From contig NZ_JAMXHT010000002.1 in NCBI RefSeq assembly GCF_023955655.1, positions 620,001-684,000 on the forward strand: a DNA stretch of 64,000 bases, in the 5' to 3' direction. The notes under the pieces are model-generated. The model was not told the DNA's origin and made no database searches. It was given only the letters and a program-made list of their open reading frames with translations. How positions within the stretch are numbered: position 1 is the stretch's first letter; every line of letters starts with the position of its first letter. The DNA is from Ralstonia soli. Lineage in GTDB: Bacteria; Pseudomonadota; Gammaproteobacteria; Burkholderiales; Burkholderiaceae. The translations under genes were made by a program, and so were the position numbers. Positions 6,540-13,871 of this stretch are shown here, piece by piece.

Positions 6540-8512
6540 CCCGCGGGCGCCGACCAACACTGATCCCCGCCCAGCTGGCGCATCTCGAATGGCCCATGCC
6601 GAGCGCGGCGCAATTGCAATCGCTCACGCCCGCGGATCGCCAACTCTACGAACAGCGCAAACGCGCCGTTGATGGCGTGCGGGCCCGTCAACGCTTCCGG
6701 GCAATCACGCAGCAATCGGGCTTGAGCCGCTCGGAGATTCGCCGCCTCGTCACGCGCTGCATCCAGTGGGACGTGGAGGGCAACCTCTGGGGCTATCGCG
6801 CCTTGGTGCCCAACGTGCGACAGAAGGCCTACACCCGCACGGCGCCACTGCCGGACGCCGCGGCTGGCACTCGCGGCGGCTACGCAGGGGCTTGGCAACA
6901 GTTGTTGGACGACATTCCGGGGCTGGAGGACGCGATCGAAGACTGGGTCTTCCCGCCAGAACGGCGGGACGGCCCGCAGCCGCTGGACTTTGACGAAATC
7001 TGGGGGCAATTCGAGCTGGCCTTGCTCGAGGCGGGGCGCACTGAGGCGGACTATCCGTTGCGCTGCGCGGAGCGCGGCAAGCGCAGCCTGCACCAGCACA
7101 TCGCGGCCTTGCTGGACGAACACCCTGAGCGTACCGCGCGCCAGCACGGCGGCACAACCGCCGGACAGCGCTGGCAGATGGTCTCGCCGACCAAGAAGCG
7201 TCTGATCAGACCGCGCCGCCCCGGCACGTTCGCCATCCTCGACTTCCACCTCTGCGACGCACGCACCACCTTCATCCTGACCAGCCCGACCGGTGAGCCT
7301 TACGCGATCACCGTGCCGCGTTGGTATATCGGCGTACTGGTAGACGAACACTTGGGGGCGATCCTCGCCGTCACCGCCACGCTCGAACTCAACCCAAGCG
7401 CCGCGGATACCCTGCAGACGCTCGACTGCATGGTCCATCCCGAGCGCTATGTGCAGGCGGACCTCAATGGACTGACCCTGGACGACAGCAAAATCTTCGT
7501 ACAGCAAATGGTGCCCGAACATGCCAACGCGTCCATTAGCGTCCTGCGCCTTGACAACGCATGGGCCAACGCGGCCGACGCGGTGATTCGCAATGCGGTG
7601 TACACGTTTGGGACGTGCGTGCACTTCGGGCCAAGCCGCTGCTGGGTGGGGCGCCCGATGGTCGAGCGTGTCATCAAGGAGCTGGCCATCCGCGGCGCCC
7701 AAATCATGCCGTCCTCGACCGGCGCGACACCCGGCAGTGGACTGCACGGCGATGCAGCCGAGCAGGCCGAGCTCTTCGACGTGCGCATCGAGGATCTGAT
7801 GTGCACCCTCCTGCGCGTGGCGCGCGAGCACAACGCGACGCGTACAGAACGCCTCGCACACTCCAGTGCCGACTTCGTGCTGCGCCAAGCGTATCTGGAT
7901 TCAGACCGGCCCCTGCCGGGCATGCGGCTGCCCCAGGCGACGCGCGAGAGTGGGACCTTGCTGCAGGAGACCTTCATCGCCACCGTGCGTGGCAACGTCA
8001 AGAAGGGAGTCCGGCCGCATATCAATTGGGAGCGACGCCGCTTCAGCAACGCCATGCTCGACGAGCGTGCCGACTTGATCGGTCGAGACCTGCTGTGCAC
8101 GGTGCCGTATTACGACTGCGATGTCATGCACGCGGTGGTGTTGGACACCAGCACGGCGCTTGGCCGTTTCATCCCTGACCGGCGTTACGATCCGCCGCGC
8201 TCGATCCGGATGAACCGGTTGCTGCGGGTACGCGGGCGGCGTGCGCAGCTCAAGCAGCGTGCCACGTCCGCGCGCGCCAAGGCGCTCGACAAAGCCCAGC
8301 AGCGCTCGAAACGCAAGCGCCACACCGACGAGCCAAAGGACGCACTCACCGCCGCCCGGGCCGCGCAGGATGCCCGCCGATTTCCGGAGCAGGAGGCCCG
8401 CCCGACGGCCACACCGTACCCCGTGCAGTCGGCCAACGACGACCTCAAGGGCTGGACTGGTACTCAGGACCCATTCGGTTTGGCCACCTTCAAACGCAGG
8501 CGCCCCGTATGA
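6536..8512 (+). CDS. TnsB/TniA-type DDE transposase
   Basis: A 658-residue Mu/retroviral-integrase-type transposase that would cut and join the 3' ends of the element. Residues about 50-80 (LSRSEIRRLVTRC) are a helix-turn-helix region. The RNase H-like core runs from about 228 to 400 with a likely DDE triad: Asp236 in AILDFHLCDA, Asp340 in VLRLDNAW and Glu377 in GRPMVERVIKEL. The 36 residues between the last two fit the D-35-E rule. A beta-barrel domain follows to about 560, and the C-terminus is a Lys/Arg/Gln-rich tail that may contact the TnsC-like partner. Starts and stops overlap with both neighbours (ATGA at each junction), implying coupled translation. Unlike the flanking genes it has all expected catalytic residues. 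Confidence 0.88.
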   Translation: MTRGRRPTLIPAQLAHLEWPMPSAAQLQSLTPADRQLYEQRKRAVDGVRARQRFRAITQQSGLSRSEIRRLVTRCIQWDVEGNLWGYRALVPNVRQKAYTRTAPLPDAAAGTRGGYAGAWQQLLDDIPGLEDAIEDWVFPPERRDGPQPLDFDEIWGQFELALLEAGRTEADYPLRCAERGKRSLHQHIAALLDEHPERTARQHGGTTAGQRWQMVSPTKKRLIRPRRPGTFAILDFHLCDARTTFILTSPTGEPYAITVPRWYIGVLVDEHLGAILAVTATLELNPSAADTLQTLDCMVHPERYVQADLNGLTLDDSKIFVQQMVPEHANASISVLRLDNAWANAADAVIRNAVYTFGTCVHFGPSRCWVGRPMVERVIKELAIRGAQIMPSSTGATPGSGLHGDAAEQAELFDVRIEDLMCTLLRVAREHNATRTERLAHSSADFVLRQAYLDSDRPLPGMRLPQATRESGTLLQETFIATVRGNVKKGVRPHINWERRRFSNAMLDERADLIGRDLLCTVPYYDCDVMHAVVLDTSTALGRFIPDRRYDPPRSIRMNRLLRVRGRRAQLKQRATSARAKALDKAQQRSKRKRHTDEPKDALTAARAAQDARRFPEQEARPTATPYPVQSANDDLKGWTGTQDPFGLATFKRRRPV

Positions 8513-9516
8513 ACTCCTCTACGACACATCTGACCCGCCCGGCCCAGCCGGACGCGCTGCTCCCCAACGAACTGACGCGGCGTCAGCTCATGCTGGACCA
8601 CCCGCTCATCCGCGGAATCCCGGTCCTCACGCCACCCATCGAGCGCGCTGCAACCGCATGCAAAGTCACCTTCTTCGAAGGAAGTCACGCCTTCACCTTG
8701 ATCGGGCCACCAGGCTGCGGGCGGCGCAGTGCGGTTTTCCTGGTCCTACAGGCGTTGCAGAGCGCGGTCCCGACGCTCACCGTCCTGCAGCACACCTTCG
8801 GGCGCTGCACCAACCTGCCGTTCCAGGAGGAGTGGCGCAGCCTTCTGATGAGCCTCGATCCGCACGCGCCGCGCGATAGCATTGCGGGGCTGCAGAACCG
8901 GTGCGTGCTGAGCGCGGCGCACCACGTGCGCCGCGCCGGCGGCAACGGGGCGATTCTTCTCGTGCTTCATCACATCGAGCGGATTACCGATGACGGCGCC
9001 AAGGTGCTGCTGGACTTTGCCGACCAACTGGCGGCGCGCAACTTCCGGCTGCTGTTCTTCTCGGTGGCGGAGCAAGGGGACTTTGCTCAGCACTTCGGTT
9101 CGGCGCTAACGTTCAAGCTGCGCGAGCTCAATGCGCTGGTCGGCAAGCTGCACGTGCTCGATATGATCGACCCCGTCCAGGAGCTGCCGGCCGTCCTGCG
9201 GGAGATCGATCTGGCCGAGTTCCCCGTGGGGTGCAGTTGGACACAGTTCTTTGCACCGCAGGCATACACGGCGGGGCTGCGGCTTGAGCACTGTCATGCA
9301 GCGTTGAGCTGTGCCATCGGCAAGATGCAGGGCGACTTCGATCTGCGCCCCACCACCCGGCAGTTGTTCACCGTGATTCGTACGGTCCTCGGACAGGCGG
9401 CACTGCACGACCGGCCCGGCCTGCAGTTGGAGGAAGGCTGGTGGTTCGATGCGCTCTATCGCACCTCATTCTCGTGCGCCGACCGGATCCAACGGTTGCT
9501 GCCCAACGCTGACTAG
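8509..9516 (+). CDS. TnsC/TniB-like regulator with altered Walker motifs
   Basis: A 335-residue protein in the position of TnsC/TniB, the AAA+ ATPase that links the target selector to the transposase. The P-loop region reads LIGPPGCGRRSA (about residues 64-75). The invariant Lys of GxxxxGK[ST] is Arg72 and the next Ser/Thr is Arg73. The Walker B position reads ILLVLHHIERI (149-159), so the Asp-Glu pair is His-His. The flanking fold is otherwise intact, including a helix-rich lid region (about 180-260). Either nucleotide use is lost or the motif has shifted. The frame is open and coupled by ATGA to the transposase gene, which argues for retained function as a non-hydrolysing scaffold. Confidence 0.75.
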   Translation: MNSSTTHLTRPAQPDALLPNELTRRQLMLDHPLIRGIPVLTPPIERAATACKVTFFEGSHAFTLIGPPGCGRRSAVFLVLQALQSAVPTLTVLQHTFGRCTNLPFQEEWRSLLMSLDPHAPRDSIAGLQNRCVLSAAHHVRRAGGNGAILLVLHHIERITDDGAKVLLDFADQLAARNFRLLFFSVAEQGDFAQHFGSALTFKLRELNALVGKLHVLDMIDPVQELPAVLREIDLAEFPVGCSWTQFFAPQAYTAGLRLEHCHAALSCAIGKMQGDFDLRPTTRQLFTVIRTVLGQAALHDRPGLQLEEGWWFDALYRTSFSCADRIQRLLPNAD

Positions 9517-9524
9517 GTCGCAAC

Positions 9525-10856
9525 GTGTCCCCAGTCTCGAAGGGTCCTTTGTTGGACAGCGATTTGTTGCCCTTGCCGCACGAGTCGCTGTTCAGCATGC
9601 TGGCCCGCATCGCGCGGGCCAATCTCTGTAACGCCTCCCAGGCGAGCGTGCTGTTTCTTGGCAACCCGAGATCCACCCGCATGCCATTCCTGTGTTACGA
9701 GCGCGGCGGCCGAAGCGCTGAGCTTGTACGACGGCGATTGGCCAACCGCACAGACTGGCCAATGACCGCCATTCACCCGACCGAATTGGCGAGCCTGGAT
9801 ACCTATCACGGCGTGTGGTTCGACCGCAATCTTGTGCTGTGTCCACACTGCATCGGACACCGATATCACAGCCATTGGCATCAATTGGTGGGCCTGCAAT
9901 TGTGCCCCTGGCACGGCACACCGCTGCAGCGAGCATGCCAATATTGCGACACACCGTTCAGGCCCTATGCCGCCAGCATGTCAATGTTCCACAGTCTCTA
10001 TAGCTGTCACCATTGCCACGCCGCGTATCATCCGGACGTCTTTGCGCTGGAAACCGGTGCACTTTGGAAAGAGGCCGAGGTCCTCGACCGGGCGTTTTCT
10101 GGCTACCGGCAATGGGCGAGGAGGGTGGCCGCGACATTGCGCCATTACGAGGTCAGACATCAATGGAGCGAGAACTGCATTGAACAATGGTGGACGGTGG
10201 ATGAGGCCATGCGTGCGATGGCGGATCTAGCCGGGCCATCCCCGCCCGGCTGCCAATCACTCACGGGCGGCGTAACGCACTATGTCTGGCCATTACGGCC
10301 GAGTGCAGGCCTGGGCGCCAGGGACACGCTCTATGAATCGGCCTGGAATACGCATCAGGCAACGCACGTCTATACCGCCACGCTGGAAGACCTGCGCACC
10401 TGGATTCTGGATACGCACCGGCTGCCCAAAAAAGCGGGTTTATCGCCGCAGATTTTTGAGAATAACGCCATTCAGATCGGCAACTGGCCGCCAGCCGCGT
10501 TGGCCTACATGCTCCTGCGCCTGACGTGGGAGTGTCCGGACACGTGGTCCCCGGCCGCGAAAATCCGCGTGCGGCAGATGGTGGAGCCCTCCAGGGTCCA
10601 GGAGTTGTGGCATGTCGTCTACGAACCGCGCACCACGCGGGTGCTGACGTTCGCCACCTTTGCCGCCCTGTATTGGATGATCAAGCGTGCGGACGGTCCG
10701 ACGCTACCGCGTTACCGGGGCGATGATCGGATCACCACCGCGTACCTCGGCCAGGCGGGCCGCCTACGATTTGGCGCCGTGTGGTTCCCAACAATCCCGG
10801 GCCTTCTGGAAGAGGAAGCACGGGATACCCGATATCTGAATCTGGCTGCACTTTAA
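9525..10856 (+). CDS. tniQ: TniQ/TnsD-family target selection protein
   Basis: A 443-residue TniQ family protein, starting with GTG 8 bases after the TnsC-like gene. TniQ/TnsD proteins bind the target site and recruit TnsC. The N-terminus LPLPHESLFSMLARIARAN is typical of TniQ openings. Two zinc-ribbon modules follow: CPHC (106-109) with CPWH (127-130), and CQYC (138-141) with CHHC (161-164), all spaced as in the family. The remaining 270 residues are helical with a helix-turn-helix-like part near 300-330 (LPKKAGLSPQIFENNAIQIG). Length matches TnsD-like proteins better than short TniQ, suggesting direct DNA recognition of an attachment site. The gene ends 6 bases before a perfect hairpin. Confidence 0.88.
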   Translation: MSPVSKGPLLDSDLLPLPHESLFSMLARIARANLCNASQASVLFLGNPRSTRMPFLCYERGGRSAELVRRRLANRTDWPMTAIHPTELASLDTYHGVWFDRNLVLCPHCIGHRYHSHWHQLVGLQLCPWHGTPLQRACQYCDTPFRPYAASMSMFHSLYSCHHCHAAYHPDVFALETGALWKEAEVLDRAFSGYRQWARRVAATLRHYEVRHQWSENCIEQWWTVDEAMRAMADLAGPSPPGCQSLTGGVTHYVWPLRPSAGLGARDTLYESAWNTHQATHVYTATLEDLRTWILDTHRLPKKAGLSPQIFENNAIQIGNWPPAALAYMLLRLTWECPDTWSPAAKIRVRQMVEPSRVQELWHVVYEPRTTRVLTFATFAALYWMIKRADGPTLPRYRGDDRITTAYLGQAGRLRFGAVWFPTIPGLLEEEARDTRYLNLAAL

Positions 10857-10861
10857 CGGAG

Positions 10862-10902
10862 CTGAGAATTGCTGCGGTGGGTCCCACCGCAGCAATTCTC
10901 AG
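10862..10902 (+). terminator. Perfect 20-bp hairpin after the transposition operon
   Basis: Arms 10862-10881 and 10883-10902 are exact reverse complements around a single T; the stem begins CTGAGAATTGCTGCGG. It starts 6 bases after the TniQ stop codon. A T-run does not follow, so it may stabilise the mRNA end or be recognised as DNA rather than act as an intrinsic terminator. The last five bases of the right arm run into the first end-motif copy. Confidence 0.6.
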
Positions 10903-11114
10903 TGCAAATACACAGCGATAACGATCAGCACAAAAAGAAAGCCACAATTCTTGGTAAAGAATGCTCAGCGCAAATTGTGTGCACAGGCGCTTTGAAGGAT
11001 TTTGGGGCTGTAAATGTCTATTTGCGCTTAGTCTTACTTCCGCGCACTTGGGCTGAGGTTTTCCGATGCGTCAGTTGTAGGCTCCCGGGAGAGGAGGCGC
11101 GGTCAGTGCAACGG
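10898..11114. repeat. Six degenerate CTCAGYGCAAAT motifs, probable transposon end
   Basis: Copies in plus orientation: CTCAGTGCAAATA (10898), ATCAGCACAAAAA (10924), CTCAGCGCAAATT (10964), GTCAGTGCAACGG (11102). Copies in minus orientation: 11019-11031 (CTAAGCGCAAATA) and 11045-11057 (CTCAGCCCAAGTG). Tn7-family ends consist of several transposase binding sites of about 20 bp with mixed spacing, so this array is a candidate end. A TGT/ACA terminus and target duplication could not be fixed. Confidence 0.5.
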
Positions 11115-11277
11115 GGCGCACCACACTCGTATTTTATTTAACATAAGATACATTATGCGTCGGCAGGGTGTCACAGCCAATTAGTAATGTCGCATTTGAG
11201 CCAAATAGAAATGTCGTACCCCTAGGCCAACGCAGGCATGCTGGCGGCTTCCCGTCTGTCCGAGACCGGAGGCTGCC

Positions 11278-11541
11278 ATGCCGAAGCCCGAGACCATCAC
11301 CATGACGATGCGTGAACTGGACCGGTTCAAGGTGATTCAAGCGGTTGCTGACCAAGGCTTGGCGATTTGGCGCGCGGCTGAGCGGCAGCGCTTGATCAAC
11401 CGGCTGGACCTGGAGCGGGCCCTCCAGCAAGTCGCTCCATGCCAGCCCAGCAACATGCCGGTCACCCGGACCACTGCCCTGCCGATCACTGCAAAGAAGA
11501 ATCGAACTGGCCACAAAACGCACGCCCGTGCCGACATTTGA
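11278..11541 (+). pseudogene. Truncated transposase of an ISNCY-type insertion sequence
   Basis: The 87-codon frame begins MPKPETITMTMRELDRFKVI, which is the characteristic start of ISNCY/IS1202-type transposases. It continues into WRAAERQRLINR, where the helix-turn-helix should be, but then leaves the family sequence. The DDE core is absent. Upstream, AATGTCGCA (about 11188) and AATGTCGTA (about 11210) look like terminal-repeat motifs of such an element. The whole relic probably spans about 11160-11570 and marks the border between the mobile region and the chromosomal mscS gene. Confidence 0.6.
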
Positions 11542-11745
11542 ATTTGGCTGGCCCTATGTCAACTAAAAGTGGGCTGGACAAAGAGCCGCGCACAAAACTG
11601 CTACTTTCCGTTCCAGCCTGCAGCCAAACGCCATTCCCATTGGTCGATTCATCGGGAGACGCCGATCTCCCTCGAGCGGCGCACCTATACTGCCAGCCTC
11701 GCTGGCCTGGCGCCGCACACTTCTGCGCACCCGATTCACTTGATC

Positions 11746-12651
11746 ATGGAAAACGTCCTTTCGCACCTTCACCCCGAACGCCTGAACTTCCTCTGGGACG
11801 CCTTCAGCCGCCTCGCTGTCAGCCTGTGCGCAGCGCTGGCGATTCTGATCCTGGGTTGGTGGGTATCCAAGCGCATCGGCAATTGGCTGAATCGGTTGAT
11901 GAGTCGCCAGACGCGCGTCGATGCCACGCTCACGCCGATTCTTTGCGACATTGCCGTCTGGGGCATTCGTATTCTTGCCGGCATCGGCGCGCTGTCCCGG
12001 CTGGGCATCGAAACGGCCAGTATCATCGCCGTGCTTGGCGCTGCAGGACTCGCCATCGGGCTGGCCCTGCAAGGCACGCTGCAGAACATCGCAGCGGGCA
12101 TCATGCTGCTGGCGCTGCGGCCCTTCCTGGTGGGCGACTACATTGACGGTGGCGGTGGCGAGGTGGCCGGCACCGTCGAGGAAATCGGCCTCTTCATGAC
12201 GCGCCTGGCCAAGCCCGACGGCATTTGCGAATACGTGCCGAATAGCGCGCTCTGGAGCCATTCCGTGCGCAACTACACGCGCAACCCCAGCCGGCGGCTC
12301 GATCTGGAAACCGAGGTCTCGTTGCATGACGATATTCCCGGTGCCCTTAAGGCGCTCACTGCAATGGCCGCGAAAGAGCCGATGGTGCTGGCCGACCCCG
12401 CTCCGCTGGCCATGGTGATGCGTTTTGACGACAGTGTCGCGGTGCTGAATTTGCGCGTCTGGTCCAAGACCGAACACTTCTGGGACATGCGCTGGAGGCT
12501 TGCGCAGCAAGTCCGCGCGACCCTCGAAGAAGCGCGCTGCACCTTGCCTGTGCGGATTCGCGAGCTGCATATCGTGCACGATGCCACCCAGAAAAGCGGC
12601 GTGGAGCCAATGCGCGCCGACCACGAAAGCAGCCGGATCCGCGTGGGCTGA
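11746..12651 (+). CDS. Small-conductance mechanosensitive channel (MscS family)
   Basis: From ATG 11746 the protein has 301 residues, the usual MscS length; the longer frame starting at 11569 would add 59 non-membrane residues and is rejected. Three membrane helices precede the cytoplasmic beta domain: about 20-42 (LAVSLCAALAILILGWW), about 60-82 and the pore helix at about 88-115. The pore helix has the Gly/Ala-rich GAAGLAIGLALQGTLQN pattern of MscS TM3. It is followed by PFLVGDYID, GTVEEIGLF and the VPNSALW motif. The channel opens under membrane tension to release solutes during osmotic downshock. It is the first clearly chromosomal gene after the mobile island. Confidence 0.9.
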   Translation: MENVLSHLHPERLNFLWDAFSRLAVSLCAALAILILGWWVSKRIGNWLNRLMSRQTRVDATLTPILCDIAVWGIRILAGIGALSRLGIETASIIAVLGAAGLAIGLALQGTLQNIAAGIMLLALRPFLVGDYIDGGGGEVAGTVEEIGLFMTRLAKPDGICEYVPNSALWSHSVRNYTRNPSRRLDLETEVSLHDDIPGALKALTAMAAKEPMVLADPAPLAMVMRFDDSVAVLNLRVWSKTEHFWDMRWRLAQQVRATLEEARCTLPVRIRELHIVHDATQKSGVEPMRADHESSRIRVG

Positions 12652-12681
12652 GCGGAGGGAAGTTCTTGTGCATTCGCAAAC

Positions 12682-12728
12682 GCATTGCCTAGACTCCCTT
12701 TTCAGGGCATCTCTCTTATAGGCAATGC
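12682..12728 (+). promoter_or_regulatory. 10-bp perfect inverted repeat before the amidotransferase start
   Basis: GCATTGCCTA (12682-12691) and TAGGCAATGC (12719-12728) are exact reverse complements, 27 nt apart. The right arm ends 3 bases before the ATG at 12732, where a Shine-Dalgarno site would be expected and none is seen. It may be an operator, or an mRNA hairpin controlling translation. Confidence 0.45.
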
Positions 12729-12731
12729 ATC

Positions 12732-13625
12732 ATGTGTCGCTGGCTGGCGTATTCAGGCAATCCGATTCAGATGGAAACGGTGCTGTTCCGGCCGCGGCAC
12801 TCGCTGATCGACCAGAGTTTGCGCTCCCGCCTCGGTGGCGAGACGACCACCAACGGCGATGGCTTCGGGATCGGCTGGTACGGCCGCTATTCCGAAGTCC
12901 CCTTCCGCTACCGCTGCCTGCACCCTGCCTGGAACGATACGAACCTGCGCGAAGCCGCGCGCGCCATCCGATCGTCGATGTTCATTGCGCACGTGCGCGC
13001 GGCAACCGACACGCCTGCCCAGGAAACCAACTGTCACCCGTTTCGATACGGCCGGTGGCTCTTTGCTCACAACGGGCTGATCCGCGAATATCCGCTACTG
13101 CGGCGCGCCCTCATGATGGAGGTGGCGCCCGAATTGTTCCGCTGGATCGAGGGTTCGACGGATTCCGAGATCATGTTCTTCCTGGCCCTGACGTTCGGGC
13201 TGGACCGTGACCCGCGCGGCGCCCTGGAGCAGATGGTTGGCCTGATCGAAGACATCGGCCATCGCCACGGTGTCGAATACCCGCTGAACATGACGGTGTG
13301 CGCCACGGACGGCGTCCAGATCGTGGCGGCGCGCTATTCGAGCGAGGGAGAGTCGCGCTCCTTGTTCCACAGCACATCGTTCCGGCACCTGCACCAGCTC
13401 TATCCTGACAACGCCGCCATTGACGACGCCGGCGACGATGCGTTTCTTGTGCTGTCCGAGCCGCTTGTCGATCTTCCCGGCGCTTGGGCAGAGATTCCCG
13501 AAGAAACCGTCGTCATCGTGAAAGGCGGGGTCGTCGAGCACCACCGGTTCGTGCCCCGGAAGCCGCGGACGCCGGGCTTTGACCTGCCAGCCAACCAGGC
13601 TTCCTACGGACGCGAAGCCGGCTGA
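12732..13625 (+). CDS. Class II glutamine amidotransferase (YafJ/GATase type)
   Basis: A 297-residue Ntn-type amidotransferase domain protein. After removal of Met1, Cys2 (MCRWLAYSG) is the nucleophile. GDGFGIGWYG and HVRAATDTPAQETNCHPF with FAHNGLI are the substrate-pocket motifs of class II amidotransferases. It is a stand-alone domain without a synthetase partner, as in YafJ and EgtC-like proteins, so the ammonia acceptor or hydrolysed amide is unknown. Ergothioneine genes are not nearby, which argues against EgtC. It is followed by a hairpin at 13694-13719 and lies alone between mscS and the uvrA-like gene. The start is fixed by the need for Cys at position 2. Confidence 0.85.
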   Translation: MCRWLAYSGNPIQMETVLFRPRHSLIDQSLRSRLGGETTTNGDGFGIGWYGRYSEVPFRYRCLHPAWNDTNLREAARAIRSSMFIAHVRAATDTPAQETNCHPFRYGRWLFAHNGLIREYPLLRRALMMEVAPELFRWIEGSTDSEIMFFLALTFGLDRDPRGALEQMVGLIEDIGHRHGVEYPLNMTVCATDGVQIVAARYSSEGESRSLFHSTSFRHLHQLYPDNAAIDDAGDDAFLVLSEPLVDLPGAWAEIPEETVVIVKGGVVEHHRFVPRKPRTPGFDLPANQASYGREAG

Positions 13626-13693
13626 TCGCGTCCTCGCGTCTGCCCCTCGGGGTGATATCCGCATCACCCCGCTCTTTCCCCTCCCCGCTGAAA

Positions 13694-13719
13694 CCTCCTG
13701 ACAAAACGCTGTCAGGAGG
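13694..13719 (+). terminator. 10-bp hairpin between amidotransferase and uvrA-like gene
   Basis: CCTCCTGACA (13694-13703) and TGTCAGGAGG (13710-13719) are exact reverse complements with a 6-nt loop. A weak T-containing tail (GTTGCGTT) follows. It probably ends transcription of the amidotransferase gene. Confidence 0.55.
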
Positions 13720-13871
13720 GTTGCGTTACGCTCGCGTCCACAGCTTGTGCCGCAGATGAACCGGATCTCAAGAATCCGTTACAGTTTACGGCTCGAATTT
13801 CGATTGCCGGCGTCATCGGGCGCTGTCTTGACCGCGCCGACAATCGCTCATCTCTCCAAGGAACGCCCTCC

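Larger units (their letters stand above)
5318..11114 (+). mobile_element. Tn7-like transposon with a TnsA-like/TnsB/TnsC/TniQ operon
   Basis: Four genes in one direction with ATGA overlaps encode a TnsA-like protein, a Mu/TnsB-type DDE transposase, a TnsC-like protein and a TniQ zinc protein. That order is the Tn7 core without TnsE. Right of the last gene are six degenerate copies of a CTCAGYGCAAAT motif, and one similar copy lies at 5318-5330 on the left. These may be transposase binding sites, so the limits given are the outermost motifs; true ends and target duplications were not found. There is almost no cargo beyond the transposition genes. Confidence 0.65.

Noticed and set aside
5859-10856. 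Tn5053/Tn402-type mercury or integron transposon
   Set aside because: No resolvase, res site, mer genes or integron are present, and there is a TnsA-like first gene; the order fits Tn7-like elements better.
6536-10856. CRISPR-associated transposon
   Set aside because: The core genes fit, but there are no Cas genes, repeats or guide-like array in the element. The structured stretch at 5412 alone is not enough.
11160-11570. IS21-family remnant
   Set aside because: The AATGTCG end motifs recall some IS21 ends, but the MTMRELDRFKVIQ start is typical of ISNCY-type transposases.
12732-13625. EgtC of ergothioneine synthesis
   Set aside because: The fold is the same, but no egtB, egtD or egtA is adjacent.
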